DNA from: Thuidium tamariscinum
Taxonomy: Eukaryota > Streptophyta > Bryopsida > Hypnales > Thuidiaceae
Length of the DNA: 64,000 nucleotides
Reading direction: 5' to 3'
Assembly: GCA_947034885.2 (NCBI GenBank)
Contig: OX344758.2
Coordinates: 15,155,067-15,219,066 of the forward strand
The translations under genes were made by a program, and so were the position numbers. Under the pieces are notes generated by a model. That model saw nothing but the letters and a program-made list of their open reading frames with translations, searched no databases and had not been told where the DNA came from. Below are positions 47,401 to 59,054 of the stretch, in pieces (positions within the stretch are counted from its first letter, which is position 1; each line of letters begins with the position of its first letter).

Positions 47401-49874
47401 ATTGTTTTTAGACATTTTACATGAATGTTATATATACGACATAATTTTAGACATTTACATTCTAAAACTCAAATAACTATATAAGTCATATTAATTATTT
47501 ATTCAAATTAAAGTTTAAAAACAAGAAAGATGACTTTAATTGTTGATGAATGTAGGCACTAAAAGATACTGCTGAAAGATTAGAAGGAGCATCTGATGAA
47601 TCACAAGAAAAGCTAACAAGTGCATTTGAAATTGCTGGATCTTTACGGAAATTGTTAGAAGACCGTGAACATCAATATGCTAGCCTTGAAGGAAGTTCTC
47701 GAGTAAATACATTGAAATGATCACTTATATTCATATATTATTCTGTTTTATTCATTCAAAGTTAGATTTGGAAAGTGTTATCAATGCTTTGTAAACAATG
47801 CAAATTATTTATTAATAATTTTAAATAATTGATAATTTAAAAAATAATGCTTATTCAATTATAATTTTAATATTCATAAATATGATTATTACTCTTGTTA
47901 ATATTTTTAGAGGCGAGAATTAGAATTAGGAGAAGTACAAAGGAAATTAGCTTCGGCAAATTGTACATTGTGTGAGACAGTAGAAGCTCGTGATTCTCGA
48001 ATTGAAGAACTCGAGAACATTCTTGCACAAAAACAAGGAGAAGTATTGCTTTTGAAACAAAAACTAGAAATTTATTGATGTTATTGAATGTTATATAATC
48101 ACTTAATGGTTTTATTCATGTTTTTGGGGCAAAACGAATTGATGCAAAAATATGTCATATTGAATATACTATACAAATAGATTGAAATAATTGTAAAATG
48201 TAATTAGATTGCTAATACACAAATACAACTTCAAGATTTGGAAATAGCATTGGATGCAAAAGAAAGTCATGTTCGGAAATTAGAATATGAAATTCGATTA
48301 ATGTCTGGTAAGTATTTTTTTATCTTAAAATTTGATCACTTGTTAATTTAAAAAAATGTAATCAAGTATATATTGCACTAATTAAAATTTATAAAATTGC
48401 AATGTAAAGGTATATGTAATTTGTATATAGAAATTCACATATGTATTGAAATCCTTGCAGAGCCTCATGTAGTGAAAGCTTCTAAATTTGTATCAAGCTT
48501 AAGTTCATATGCACCAACACCAACACCAATCCAAACAAATATAAGTTCTCATTCTCAAGGTCATCCACAACATTTTCATCAACAAAGTTCAATGCAACAA
48601 CAAAATTCAATGTCTGCACCTCAAAGCCCAAGTACAAACCATATTCCAACAACCATACGATCTCACGGGCGTCCATTACAAAATAGTGTAGTAACAGGAT
48701 CACCAAGATTGCAATCAATACAAGTGCAAGAATCTTTACGTGACACTTATGCTCAAACCAAGCAAGCTCTACAAACCTCTAGTAGAAGTCCTAATGATGT
48801 TGATGGAATTAGATTTAGATCTTCAATTTCTGGTGAGTTATAATTTATGTACATCTCTTGATAGATAGTATAGTATGTTATAACATAAATAGACACTAAA
48901 TTAAAGGATTATGAACCACAATTTCATTCATATATATATATATATAATATTGGAAAGTTGATTAAGATATTTATAAATGTAAAGTAGTGAGTTAATCCAA
49001 ACAAATGGATAAATTGTAGTCAAGTAAATAAATGGTAGAAGAAATTAGAGTAGAAGGCTTCCGTTTAATTTCCTATTGAAATTTATAATGAATAAATAAA
49101 AATTAATTAGAATAAATAATATATTTTACTTAGATTATTGTTTATTTATTTTTAATTCCTTCATGATATTATGCCATCAAGAGATACAATCACCTCAAGA
49201 TCCATCAGGATCAACAAGTAGAGTACTGCATTCATCTATATCTGGAGGACAAACAATAGATCCATGTTTTTTGAACACTGGAAATCCATCTACAAGGTGT
49301 CCTACTATGCCTATAGGATCCATACCTATAGGAAATGACTCCAATGATGAACAAAATCCACAAGCTGTCTATTTTCAAGGACAAGATAATTCTCAACGAG
49401 ATTGGGAGACTTCTTTTGCATTAGTATCAACAACAAGGCCAACATCTATTATTGGAGGCTCAGAGCAAGAAATGAGCCAAGAAGTCAACCCTACAAGTCG
49501 AAGTGATGGTTCTATAGTTCGTATTTCTGATGATCAAAGTGCTGTTGATAGTTTGCATTTTGAAATTCAACAATTGCAAGCAAGAATTATGAGTCGATTG
49601 CGAGAACCACCCACTTCAAGGGCCATGGTTCAAAGATCATCTCAGGTTAGTGTATTCTTTTAAATGAAATTATGATTATTATATATAATGATAATAATAA
49701 TAAATTCTTTTGAATATTTTTTATTAATAATATTTGAAATATTTTATTAATAATAATTTTACATATTTGAATATGCAATGTGTACAGGAGAGGTTGGGAG
49801 ATGCTAATAATCAAAGGTCAACAAGTGGTGATCCTACTGCTTCAACTTCAATAGGAAGTTCACCAAGATCTTGA
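38450..49874 (+). CDS. SFI1-like centrin-binding, coiled-coil protein
   Basis: Eighteen exons give one frame of 1294 residues: 38450-38913, 41316-41432, 41649-41811, 41970-42101, 42293-42517, 42652-43175, 45311-45497, 45757-45887, 46016-46067, 46243-46437, 46765-47016, 47232-47372, 47556-47702, 47911-48042, 48208-48307, 48461-48832, 49182-49645, 49788-49874. All phases agree. Residues 1-120 are Gly/Ser-rich, 120-300 coiled coil. Residues 320-730 carry tryptophan repeats spaced about 25-40 residues (TLQAWRNIVKLWK, VINEWKDWLQYL, AMSAWQCIMRIQW, VIKSWQHL, CLNEWWELMAWKRR), the SFI1 pattern that binds centrins. 731-987 is coiled coil, then a Ser/Gln/Pro-rich tail. SFI1 proteins act at centrioles, basal bodies or spindle poles. 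The exon 1 donor (AG|GTTGAA) was chosen because it keeps phase; GTAAAT 8 bases later would not. Confidence 0.85.
39082..39332. mobile_element. piggyBac-like MITE, TTAA-flanked, 251 bp
   Basis: The ends are TTAACCCTTGAGTGCCC and its exact inverse GGGCACTCAAGGGTTAA, 17 perfect bases including TTAA at each edge. It lies in the first intron of the SFI1-like gene. The interior is short and non-coding. Confidence 0.85.
43635..44364. mobile_element. MITE, family D, full copy in an intron
   Basis: The left end is TATGGGTGATTGCATGAAAC. The right end, read inward, is TATGGATGATTGCAAGAAAT. About 730 bp, non-coding, within the 2.1-kb intron after exon 6 of the SFI1-like gene. It is related along its length to 21104-21816. 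Confidence 0.75.
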
Positions 49875-50474
49875 TTCTCTTATGGTCATTGATGTACTAT
49901 ATTATTTGCCAATTTTGATCAAAATTTTGGTTACAATTTGGAATTAAGATCACGATACAATTTGAAAGTGCTATTATTGTTTTAAAGTCTCATTAGTTTG
50001 CTAGTTCATATGATATTTTTAATTGATGAATACCTTGAAAAAGGCTAGATTGTTATATTTCAACATAGATAGTTCCAATCCTCAATATATTCATTTAGAA
50101 TTGAGGTCTTTAACTTCATTTAGAACATATTTGCTTCCTTCAAATGCAAATGCATACTTCTTAATCAAATCAAGTTATTTTCAAGATGTTGTTGAAATTC
50201 AAGAATATTTTTTTAATCAAGTAATCGATAAATTGAAAAGAAAAATTTCGTATTCTATAAATTATATTTTAGATTAACATATGGTTGCTTTAGGGAATGA
50301 AATTTGTATTAAAAAATTTACAATGAATTGATTTTATAAAAGATTAATAACATTGTAAACAATGTAGTATATAAATTGTGTTAAAAGAATGTGCAACAAA
50401 TTTGATACATAAATACAATGTGATGTTGTATAGCATCAAATTGAGCATTTTGTAGTTTTAGATTCTTCATTTAA
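49875..50474. other. 3' flank of the SFI1-like gene
   Basis: This AT-rich stretch follows the stop codon and probably includes the 3' UTR. An 84-codon open frame at 50023-50277 has ordinary-looking composition but no known motif and may be chance. Confidence 0.45.
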
Positions 50475-50998
50475 TTAACCCCTAAAAGACTAAATTGTAT
50501 TTTTTTGGCAATGTAACAATTTTGGATAGCTTATTACAACGGAATTTTTTTTCTTTGAAGTTTTCATATAGCATGTGCTTGAGGAGTAGCATTACGGCCC
50601 AATTTCTATAATTTTCATTGATCTCTAGGCATCTTGGATTCTTGGGTAGGTTTTAAAAATTTCTCAAAAAAAATTAAAACACCGAAATTGGTTTTCCAAG
50701 ATTTACATACACATAGAATGCTTTCCATTTTAGTGAGATGAAAATTGTGAGAAGTTTCAATTTGTGGGTAGTTATAGATTTTCTACTCTAAAATAAATTT
50801 TGAAGTAGTTTATTTATTTCCATTTTTTATCTTTTTTGAAAAAATAATAACATTGGGTGTAGATTGTTTATTGCAACATTACAACTACTTTTCATATTCC
50901 CCAAAGTGTTTTTTTTTCTAAACTTTGGTGCTTGTACTAAAATGGCAATTTTAGAGTGCATTTAGTAAAAACATAGTCAAAAATCTTTTAGAAGTTAA
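50475..50998. mobile_element. piggyBac-like MITE, TTAA-flanked, 524 bp
   Basis: The left end is TTAACCCCTAAAAGAC and the right end is CTTTTAGAAGTTAA. The interior resembles the 3997-4929 element (TTTTTTGGCAATGTAACAAT on the left, ACATAGTCAAAAATC on the right) but is shorter. The right tip has drifted (GAAG for GGGG). Confidence 0.65.
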
Positions 50999-52941
50999 AA
51001 TATATCCTATTTAATTTGCTAAATTGTTTCAATGTAATTTAATAAAAAACATTACCATCATAAAGACAATAAAGAAATATTTATCAATTGCTATTGAGTC
51101 AAGATTCATATACTTATTTCATCATATGTAGTTATTTTTTTCTTATTATTCTACATTTAAAATTCTTGAAGATAGGTGTAATGCATTGTGTATTTAAATG
51201 ACATGAATAGTTTCTGTAAAAGAAAATTAGTTTGTAAATGCCCAAAGACTCTTTCAAAACTTCTTGAAGATTTTTCTAAACTAAATTCTTGGTGTTGAAA
51301 TTAAAACTAGACAAGTCATAGATTGCCTTAGAAAAGAAAAAGACTAAAATGTCTATTATAGATAGAAAGATTGTATAGTATGGTATTGAGCCCATTGCCT
51401 CTTTTGAGCCCTTTGAAATCAAATTGTTACATTGGGCTCTAAAATTATAAAATTTCAATTATTTATGCTCCACCTACCCCACTCCACCCTAAAGTTGATT
51501 TAATTGTAAAATTTTAATATTAAAATTTTATTAAATTTTATTTTATATACACACACCACCCCCTCTTATAATTTTGAGAGGATGGGGTTCCATACAATTA
51601 GTATGGGATAATGTGAATGTCATTCGTATTTATATGGCATATCCATATGTTGTATCCATATCCAATATTGCATGTAATATTTGTATTCATATCCAAAATA
51701 TATATGTAGTATCTATATCCATAACCAACACTCGAGTATTTGTATCCAATATTTAGATATCCATATCCATATTTGGTATTGTATTCTAAATTCATATTTA
51801 GGCAACTCAGATTAAATCTCTCAAAGATCAACAACTTGTGATTTTTTGGGAAATCGATGGCATTGTGGAGGGGAAGCTTTTAAAAAAATAAATGAAGAGC
51901 CCATGATTTTCTTGAGAGAGGGGGGAGAACTAATGAAACAGGAGGTGCCATGCCACTTTTGGGTTCATTATCATTGTCATTGTCATTTACATTGTATGAT
52001 TATGAGGGTGTCAAACTATGAAATTGATTTGAAATTTTTTTTGGCACAAATGAAACAAAATCTCATTGCAGAAGATTTGAAATTTTTTAATACACTTTTC
52101 ACATGTCAAACCTAAAATTGACATCAACTCATAAAAAAGTAATATTAAAGGACAAAATATGTATAGCAATAATTGATCTATGACTTTTCATGGCTCATCT
52201 CCAAAGGCCTCTAACACTTAAAAATCAAGATTTGTAATGACATATTTATACAAAATCTTCAACTGAAAAATTCATACACTATTTTTTTTTAAAATTGGAT
52301 ATTTTTTATGCTTAGATTGGACTTTAAAGGATATTCAACTTTAAGAGGAAAAACGGTACTTTCATAAAGTTTCTTTAACTTCAAAGTTTAAATAACATCA
52401 AAATATAGTGCCTTGAGCAAGTAGAATTATCCAAATTCCCTAGGATACTACATTTTGGTATTGAAGTTAAATAAAATCTTACTAAATCAATAAATTTTAA
52501 GTATTATTTTTAATATCAATAACCTACTATAAAATAAAATTTTAATAACAAAAGCCACATTTTGAAAATGAATGTTTATAATTTTTTCTATAGTTTTTTC
52601 TATTTAATACTTTATACAAAAGGATAGAGGTCAAATCTTAATTTCTAATGTTAAAAGCTTTTAGAGACAAGCTTCATATATTGTATTGACTTTGATAACT
52701 AAATTATAAATATTTCTTCTAGAACCTTTTGTAAATCAATTTTGAGAAAATTCACTAATCAATTTTCAATAAGTATTATACAAGATAATTACATTTTTCA
52801 TTTACTTCTAAAGAAGGTTGCTATTATGAGAGCTTAGAAGAGTGAGCCTATATATAAAGAGTATGAGTCTAGAAGACTAGATACTTTATGTTATAGTTGT
52901 CTATATTATAGAAACCTTCCTCAATTATATTATAGACACCT
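50999..52941. other. AT-rich intergenic stretch
   Basis: No gene is supported. It includes the second TATCCATATC-type tract. A frame at 51846-52115 reads from the tract's flank and has no recognisable domain. Confidence 0.4.
51618..51860. repeat. Degenerate TATCCATATC-type tandem tract, copy 2
   Basis: Imperfect units such as CATATCCATATGTTGTATCC run from 51640 to about 51800. They are followed by CAGATTAAATC and ACTTGTGATTTTTTGGGAAA, the same flank seen after the 1850-2100 tract. Confidence 0.65.
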
Positions 52942-53268
52942 CATAAAAGGATTTTTAGCCATTTAAGAAGACTACAAGTTTCTGAATTTTGGAAACATTG
53001 TGGGAATGTTGTAAACGTTGCCACATTAGTATGTTGATGTGGTAGGGTGACTACCATGTTAGATAATATTTATTAATTAATCAATAATTATTATTTTTAA
53101 ATTGAATTTTTAAAAAATCTTGTTTTTTTAAATACATTCTGAAATTTTTGGAATTAAAATTTTCTTAATTTCAAAAATTCAAACTAGCAAGGTTGGTTTG
53201 AAGCAATAAAAATAGTTTTAGGGAATGACCTTGAAACAATCTCCCAAAGGCCCAAAAATCCTTTTATG
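52942..53268. mobile_element. MITE, family C, copy 3
   Basis: The left end is CATAAAAGGATTTTTAG and the right end is AAAAATCCTTTTATG. The internal AGAAGACTACAAGTTTCTGA block corresponds in inverse to the GAACTTGCGGTCTTCT block of the 30503 copy, so this copy is in the opposite orientation and diverged. Confidence 0.65.
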
Positions 53269-53318
53269 TATTTTCATCCCCATATAATAGCTATGTTGTA
53301 GTGCCAAGCATAAGATGA

Positions 53319-53670
53319 AATTTGACGGCAGAAAGAAATTGTTTCAAGGTTGTTCCCTTGGCAATTCTCTATGTTGTTTGAACCAACCTTGATAGCCCAG
53401 TTTTCTTAATTTTTGAATTTTTGTTGAAAAAAATTCAAAAATTATTAAGAAATTGAAAACTAAATAAAAAGATAGGTTGGCAATTGGCGCCACAACCTCT
53501 AATTTTCAATTTTCAATGCAATTTTTTAAAAAAAAATTAAAAATAATGAAATAATGAAATAAATATCTGACGTGGCACAGTCTTGGCCACGTCATACTAT
53601 TCATGTGTCACTCTTCCCAAAATTCCTATAGTCTGGAAACTTGCAATCTCTTCATGCCTTTAAATTTTAT
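53319..53670. mobile_element. Related family C remnant
   Basis: It contains TTTCAAGGTTGTTCCCTTGG, GACGTGGCACAGTCTTGGCC and GGAAACTTGCAATCTCTTCA, in the order seen in family C members. The CATAAGAGGATTT tips are not recognisable. It is probably an eroded copy next to copy 3. Confidence 0.5.
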
Positions 53671-54536
53671 CTAATGTAGCACATGTTACATTAAATTAAT
53701 CTCAATGTCTTAATGACAAATCAACAATTATTAGGTGAAAAAATTTGTATTTTGTTGGCAAAGCAATATATGTATCATTTCCTACATTTTTATTTTAGAC
53801 CTAGATGCATATTCAAAAATAAACATTGCAATATATACTACAATGAAGTTGTGCTTATATATGGACTATGACATTTTTCAAGGCAAATTCAAGGAGACTA
53901 GGAAAAAGAAGACTTCAAGTTGGGAGGCTAACTTGCATTGTTGGTAAATAAGAAGCTTTACTCTAGAGTGCTCAAATTGGACATAAATTGGTCATAGCAT
54001 ACTAAATTTTTTAATCTTACAATGAAGTGGTGTCATCTTTGAGAGAATATTCTTCTCTAAAGTCTTCAAGTAGATGATGCAAGCTCAAATTTGGTGATAT
54101 GCAACAGTTGGCATGACTTGCAGTTCTTGATTGATGGACACTTCTTATTACAATCCAAGACAAATGATGACAAAATTTTATATATGTGCATTGAATAATA
54201 TATTTAGGCTCTTGGCTTTAACAATTGCATTGCAATCAAAAATATCTTTTTCAAATGGGAATGGTCCATTTGTTTCAAAAAAATAAAATAACTTTCTAAA
54301 AAATGTACATAAAATATGAAATTGCTTTGCTTTTGCTCGAGTTCATATGCACTAAAATGCAAACAATTGTAAAAATATCATTTGAAGTAACTAATTGTCT
54401 TTCCCAGTTGGCAAGCATCCATAGTTGATATAAATTTGGTATTGGGATTCCAAAAGCAGTGAGTTCATTGTGATTATTTTGTATTAAATTCTTTATTTTA
54501 TGATTTTTTCATGACCACAATTTTAGATTCAACATA
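53671..54536. other. AT-rich intergenic stretch, no gene seen
   Basis: Only short low-complexity frames occur. No repeat with clear ends was recognised. Confidence 0.4.
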
Positions 54537-55102
54537 TAGGAGGGGACTCTAAAACAGTGCGGGCATTTTTCAATTGTCCAGTAGGAGGTTGTGAAATGGA
54601 TACCCGGTTGTAAGAAAATGGCTAGCTTCTTGATTACATCAAAGCATGATAAGATTTGGTTTATACTTCTTAATGGATGGTTTAAGAACCACAATGGGTT
54701 CTTTCCTAACTAAGTGGATAGGTGTCTACTGATTTTATTCAAAATAAGAAATGGCAGTCCAACTACCTTTTTACAAATGTTAAAAAATTTGAAATAATGA
54801 TTGATTCAAGCATTCATCTTAGTTTTAAAAAGGTTCGCATTTAGAAAACATCTCTATTACTTTTTACATGTTGCAATGCTAGTTTTTGAACAAAAACAAT
54901 TTTCTTTTTAAAAACAAGCATACCAAATTTCGTTTGAAAATTCTTAAGTGCTTCATAAATCCTCCAAAAATTATGAAACGACTTGTGTTAGATTCCTCAT
55001 TTATTTTTCTTTGACTAAAAAATGAGTGAAAAATATTATCATGTAAGAAAATACATGATAAAGGCAAACCGACCCTTTAATGAGCGGTTTTTGAGCCTCT
55101 TA
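54537..55102. mobile_element. TA-flanked MITE, family B, diverged full copy
   Basis: The left end is TAGGAGGGGACTCTAAAAC and the right end is GAGCGGTTTTTGAGCCTCTTA. The interior follows the 12097-12704 copy (GTAGGAGGTTGTGAAATGGAT, AACGACTTGTGTTAGATTCC) with many substitutions, so it is older than the 17731 copy. Confidence 0.7.
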
Positions 55103-56089
55103 CTTCATAAAAAGAAAATTTAGGAGATGCAGTTTTCTTTCAAATTTAAAATCCATATGTGATAAGGTGAACCAATCTAATTTTATCTGCAATCAATTTT
55201 CAATTTTTCATCATCCTATATTTGGATCCATTTTTGCATATTTGTCCACTAAAATCTGTCTAGAAATGAGCTAAATCTATCTAGAAATTTGATAAAATCA
55301 ATACCTTAATGTAGTTTAGAGTAATGTTTCAATAGGTGATTGGTGAACACTTTGATGCTTTAGGTACTTACAAAGGTGGTTGTAAGTTCTTATTAGGAAA
55401 CTAATGACCTTAGTCTATAGATACTTTTGTAATTTAGGACTGAATGCTTCCAAAATTTGACAAAAATTACAATTTTAATCAAAAAATTATAATCCCATTA
55501 TTTAGGGATTGACTTGTAAAACACGTGCACACCTCTAATTGGAAAATGTGTCCCTCTATTGAAATTGGCCCAAGATAGTCAAATTGCAAATTAGGGTGGT
55601 AATAGGCTTATCTACCTTAATCCTTAAAGGAAGGACCTATAACCACTAGTTTCAAGCCTCAATGCCCTTCACTTAGTTTGTTGCCATTTTAGAACTAGGT
55701 ATGTAAAAAGAAATTTATATTTATTTTTCAAAGATGAAATTATATGTCTTCTGTACTTCAAAAAAAAATTTAGAATTTTTCGAAAAAATTGATTTTTATG
55801 GAAATTTTTGAAGAAAAAGTGAAGAAAAAATGACATCAAATAAAAAATTATTTCAAGAAATTTGAAAATTATTTGCTCAAAGTACATGACATACACACTT
55901 TGCAAAATTGAGTGAAAGATCTTTGAATTTAAGAGAGTATAATAGATGGTGGAATTGGGTGACTGATGATGATGTTGGGCTTCTTGACTACATTGAATAC
56001 TTTGAAGTTTCTTCGTACCTTGACTTTGAAAATTCAAAGATTGTAATTTCATCTCTCAAAAATAAGTAAATTTTTTTTTCATTCATATC
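55103..56089. other. AT-rich intergenic stretch, no gene seen
   Basis: The minus-strand frame at 56052-55669 is a Phe/Lys-rich low-complexity translation and is not supported. 55585-55615 shares a segment with 3735-3775. Confidence 0.4.
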
Positions 56090-56365
56090 TAAGGTAGGTA
56101 CACCCAAAATGGCACCTGACCTTAAAGCGCTCTGTACAACGTGCATAGATTTTCAAAATCAGTCATGTACTCAGACTGTAGATGGCGCTTTCAGAAACAC
56201 ACTTTGACTGTTAATAACTTTTGCATATGGTATCCTAATCCACTGTTCTTTGGTGCGTTGGAACATGCTTTCACTCACCAACAAGACTGTAAAAAATTTT
56301 GAACAACATAATAACAGGAACTAGGCACAGTAGAGAAACTGGCGCTTTTGGGTGTACCTACCTTA
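56090..56365. mobile_element. Tc1/mariner-like MITE, family A, copy 3
   Basis: The ends are AGGTAGGTACACCC and GGGTGTACCTACCT, bordered by TA. The interior is the inverse of copy 1 (GTTAATAACTTTTGCATA against TATGCAAAAGTTATTAAC). It ends about 310 bp upstream of the APH1 start codon, so it may lie in or near that promoter. Confidence 0.87.
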
Positions 56366-56676
56366 GTTGTTACAAAATGGAGCAAACGAAATGAGGCCTG
56401 AAATCAGTGGTTATGGGCCCGTCTTGTAAGACCGTCTTCACTCTTCCACGGTCATAGGAACTGTCTTCGACGCCCAAGTCCGCCACCCACTACCTCGAAG
56501 CTCACAACTTTACAAGCAATTTTTCCTCGTCGCGGACATGGATTTTGCGAATGCCCGTAATGTGGAGTGTGGAGATGGCATGAATTCATGTTTAGGGTTT
56601 GGAATTAACAGCAGTTCTCCGAGGTGAAGAGACGAAGAATCAATTACTGAAACAGGTTTCTGAAATCTCTTCGACC

Positions 56677-59054
56677 ATGGGTTTAGTCGCAGGCTCCGGC
56701 TACTTCTTGATTGCTTTGGGTCCAGCTCTCGCCATCTTCATCTCATCGATTGCGCTGAAGCCGTTTCTCATCCTCACGGTGCTCGTCAGGTTCGTGCAAT
56801 TTCAGTATGTAGGGATCCAGAGTCTTAACATTTTCAAGAATTGACAAATGTCAGCACTTAGGGTTTGGAATCGGAATTTCAGAGTAATGGTTTATTTTGA
56901 AAAGAGTGAGAAGAATAAATATCGGTGATGAGATTATTGAGCTGTTCCAGAGTCCAAAATTTGCCAGAGCTCACAAATTTCAGCTCTTAGGGTTTGGAAC
57001 TGGACTTTCAGAGCATAGATTGTTTTTGACAAGAATGAGAAGAATCAATTTCGGTGATGAGATCATATGTGCTGTTTCAGAGTCCAACATTTTCCAGAAC
57101 TCATGAATTTCAGCTCTTAGGGGTTTGGAACCGGACTTTAAGAGTATAGAATCGATTTCGAGAAGAATGAGAAGAACGAGAAGAATCGATGTTTATGATG
57201 AGTTTGTATGTGCTGTTCCAGGGATTTTTTCTCTGGTTTATGGTCTCGTAATTCTTTAAGGAGAGGGAGAGGGACTTGAGAAGGAGAGGTTGAAAAGGTG
57301 TTGTTAATAGGGTTTGTTTTGTTGCAGTGCTCTGCTATGGCTGGTGAGTCTCATTGCTGCCTCGATTGTTTGGAGGGCGTTTCTTCCTGGATCGGCTTGG
57401 GTGTTCCTGCCGATGGTGATCACCGCTGTTGCGCTTCAGGAGGGTGTCAGGCCTCTATACTGGCGATTGTACTTGTAAGTTATACTTTGTGCCTGAGAAT
57501 TTGAAGTAGTTGGAGGTAAGAAGTTGCTAGTGCTGTAAGCATCATTTTCCATTTCCATGTTTTGAGCGCAACTATTTGGTATTGCTTGGCTAGTTTTACA
57601 ATTGAGGACCCTGAGGATGAAATTCAGAATACATTAGGGTTTCTTTGCTCTAGGCCTAGGGCTTGGAAGACTAGTGATCCTGGCTTCAGGGGGCTCTTGG
57701 AAGACCCTCATAAATCCGAAACCCTACAGAGTGGAGTGAGTAGGGTATGGGATCAAGCCGTCCCACTTGGGTCCTCATCAATTTTTATTTTCGAAGAAGA
57801 GTCCATGAGGGGTTGATGTTGTTGGCCTTTGTTTTTTATAAAAACATAATGGTTCCTCTATATTTTAGATACGTCCTTGCCGCCTTAAATAGCCTGTAGA
57901 AACTGGGAGTGCATGGTAGGTCCTCTGTACTACTCCTGTCCTCTTACCGTTTCTGTGTTTGCAGGAAAGTAGAAAAGAGCATGAATGTGCTAGCAACGAA
58001 GCTTTCCAAGCCCCAACTTAATTACGTGGACAGACTCGAAATTGCTCTTGGTGTGTTTTCACTTTTGCCTTATATTTCACACTCTGTATGTGTCCTAAAC
58101 TTGTGTAGACATGGGCTTTTACACTAGTTTCTAATTGGTGGATAGGTCGAGTCTCTGACAAATGCTTATCATTTTTGTGCATTTAAATCTTGAAGATGCA
58201 GTAGCTGAACCTTTTGTGCTTGTACAACAGCCAGCGGAGTTGGACATGGAGTAGTCCATTCCGTGTTCTTTGGCTTGAGCATCCTGTCGCCGTCTTTTGG
58301 CCCAGCTACTTACTACACCCAAAGCTGCAAGCATATGCCTCTTTTTCTTGTCTCAGGTATCCCTTGGCAAATGATTAGGTGGTCTTGCATATTTTGTAAT
58401 GTCTTCTTTAATAGCTAACATAACATTCGTGACTCTAGAGCAGTGTCTTGAACAGTCTTGGATACCCTGACTATTCTTTGAATTAGTTGGGCGCAAGATC
58501 TTGGCAGCTCCTTTCAAGAATGTCGTACAGCTTGTGACCATTCATTTTTGCACATTCTCAATGTTGTCAATCCGTAGACCTAAGTTCTCGACCGTGGGAT
58601 TGTCATGCGCATTGCAGCCTTGACCACTCTAGCATTCTTTCTTATTCATACGTTCTCGATGATTATTGCCTTCAACGCCTACACCTACGGCGATCGTTCT
58701 CAACAACTATTTGTGCCTATCATGCATCTTGCTGCATCACTCTTGGTACGATTTCCGCCATTCTTGTGATGCAAATGTACCTGAGTCTATTTGGCACGCA
58801 ATACTTTAAAAAAAATTTAACTTTTTCTTGTTTTGCTGCACAATTTGAGCTGAAGCTTGTGGTCTTTTCTTGTTTATCATGTACAGACGCTCGTCAACCT
58901 CCTTCAAAACGGATGTACAGCTGGTGTCCCTTTGAGTTTTCTGTGTGCACTCTTGACCATGGCTTACGGAGGGAAAATTGTGTGGGACAACGTAGGTCCT
59001 GAATCCTTGAATTATCGCAACTTACATAGGTTACAATTAGGATCAACTTCATGA
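56677..59054 (+). CDS. APH1: Gamma-secretase subunit APH1, complete
   Basis: Six exons (56677-56789, 57328-57474, 57965-58050, 58231-58356, 58618-58745, 58887-59054) give 255 residues with compatible phases. This is a seven-helix membrane protein of the ER/Golgi, part of the gamma-secretase complex with presenilin, nicastrin and PEN2. Family marks are YFLIALGPALAIFISSIALK and KPFLILTVLVSALLWLVSLI in helices 1-2, and ALQEGVRPLYWRLY. SGVGHGVVHSVFFG is the glycine-zipper helix 4, and HTFSMIIAF and PIMHLAASLLTLVN carry the two conserved histidines. NGCTAGVPLSFLCAL is helix 7. The ATG at 56677 was chosen (CGACCATGG context) because it matches the family start; the frame is open upstream but has no upstream ATG. 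Intron 1 contains a minisatellite. The gene appears intact. Confidence 0.95.
56818..57218. repeat. 130-bp minisatellite in APH1 intron 1
   Basis: Three tandem units start at 56818, 56948 and 57078 (about 130, 130 and 141 bp). Each begins CAGAGTC, continues with a CTTAGGGTTTGGAA core and GAGAAGAAT, and ends GCTGTTC/T. The same core, TTTAGGGTTTGGAATTAACA followed by GAAGAATCAAT, appears just upstream of the start codon (56591-56645). The array may therefore have grown from 5' leader sequence. Confidence 0.85.

Noticed and set aside
55669..56052. 127-codon minus-strand frame
   Set aside because: Its Phe/Lys/Ile-rich low-complexity composition is typical of AT-rich non-coding sequence.
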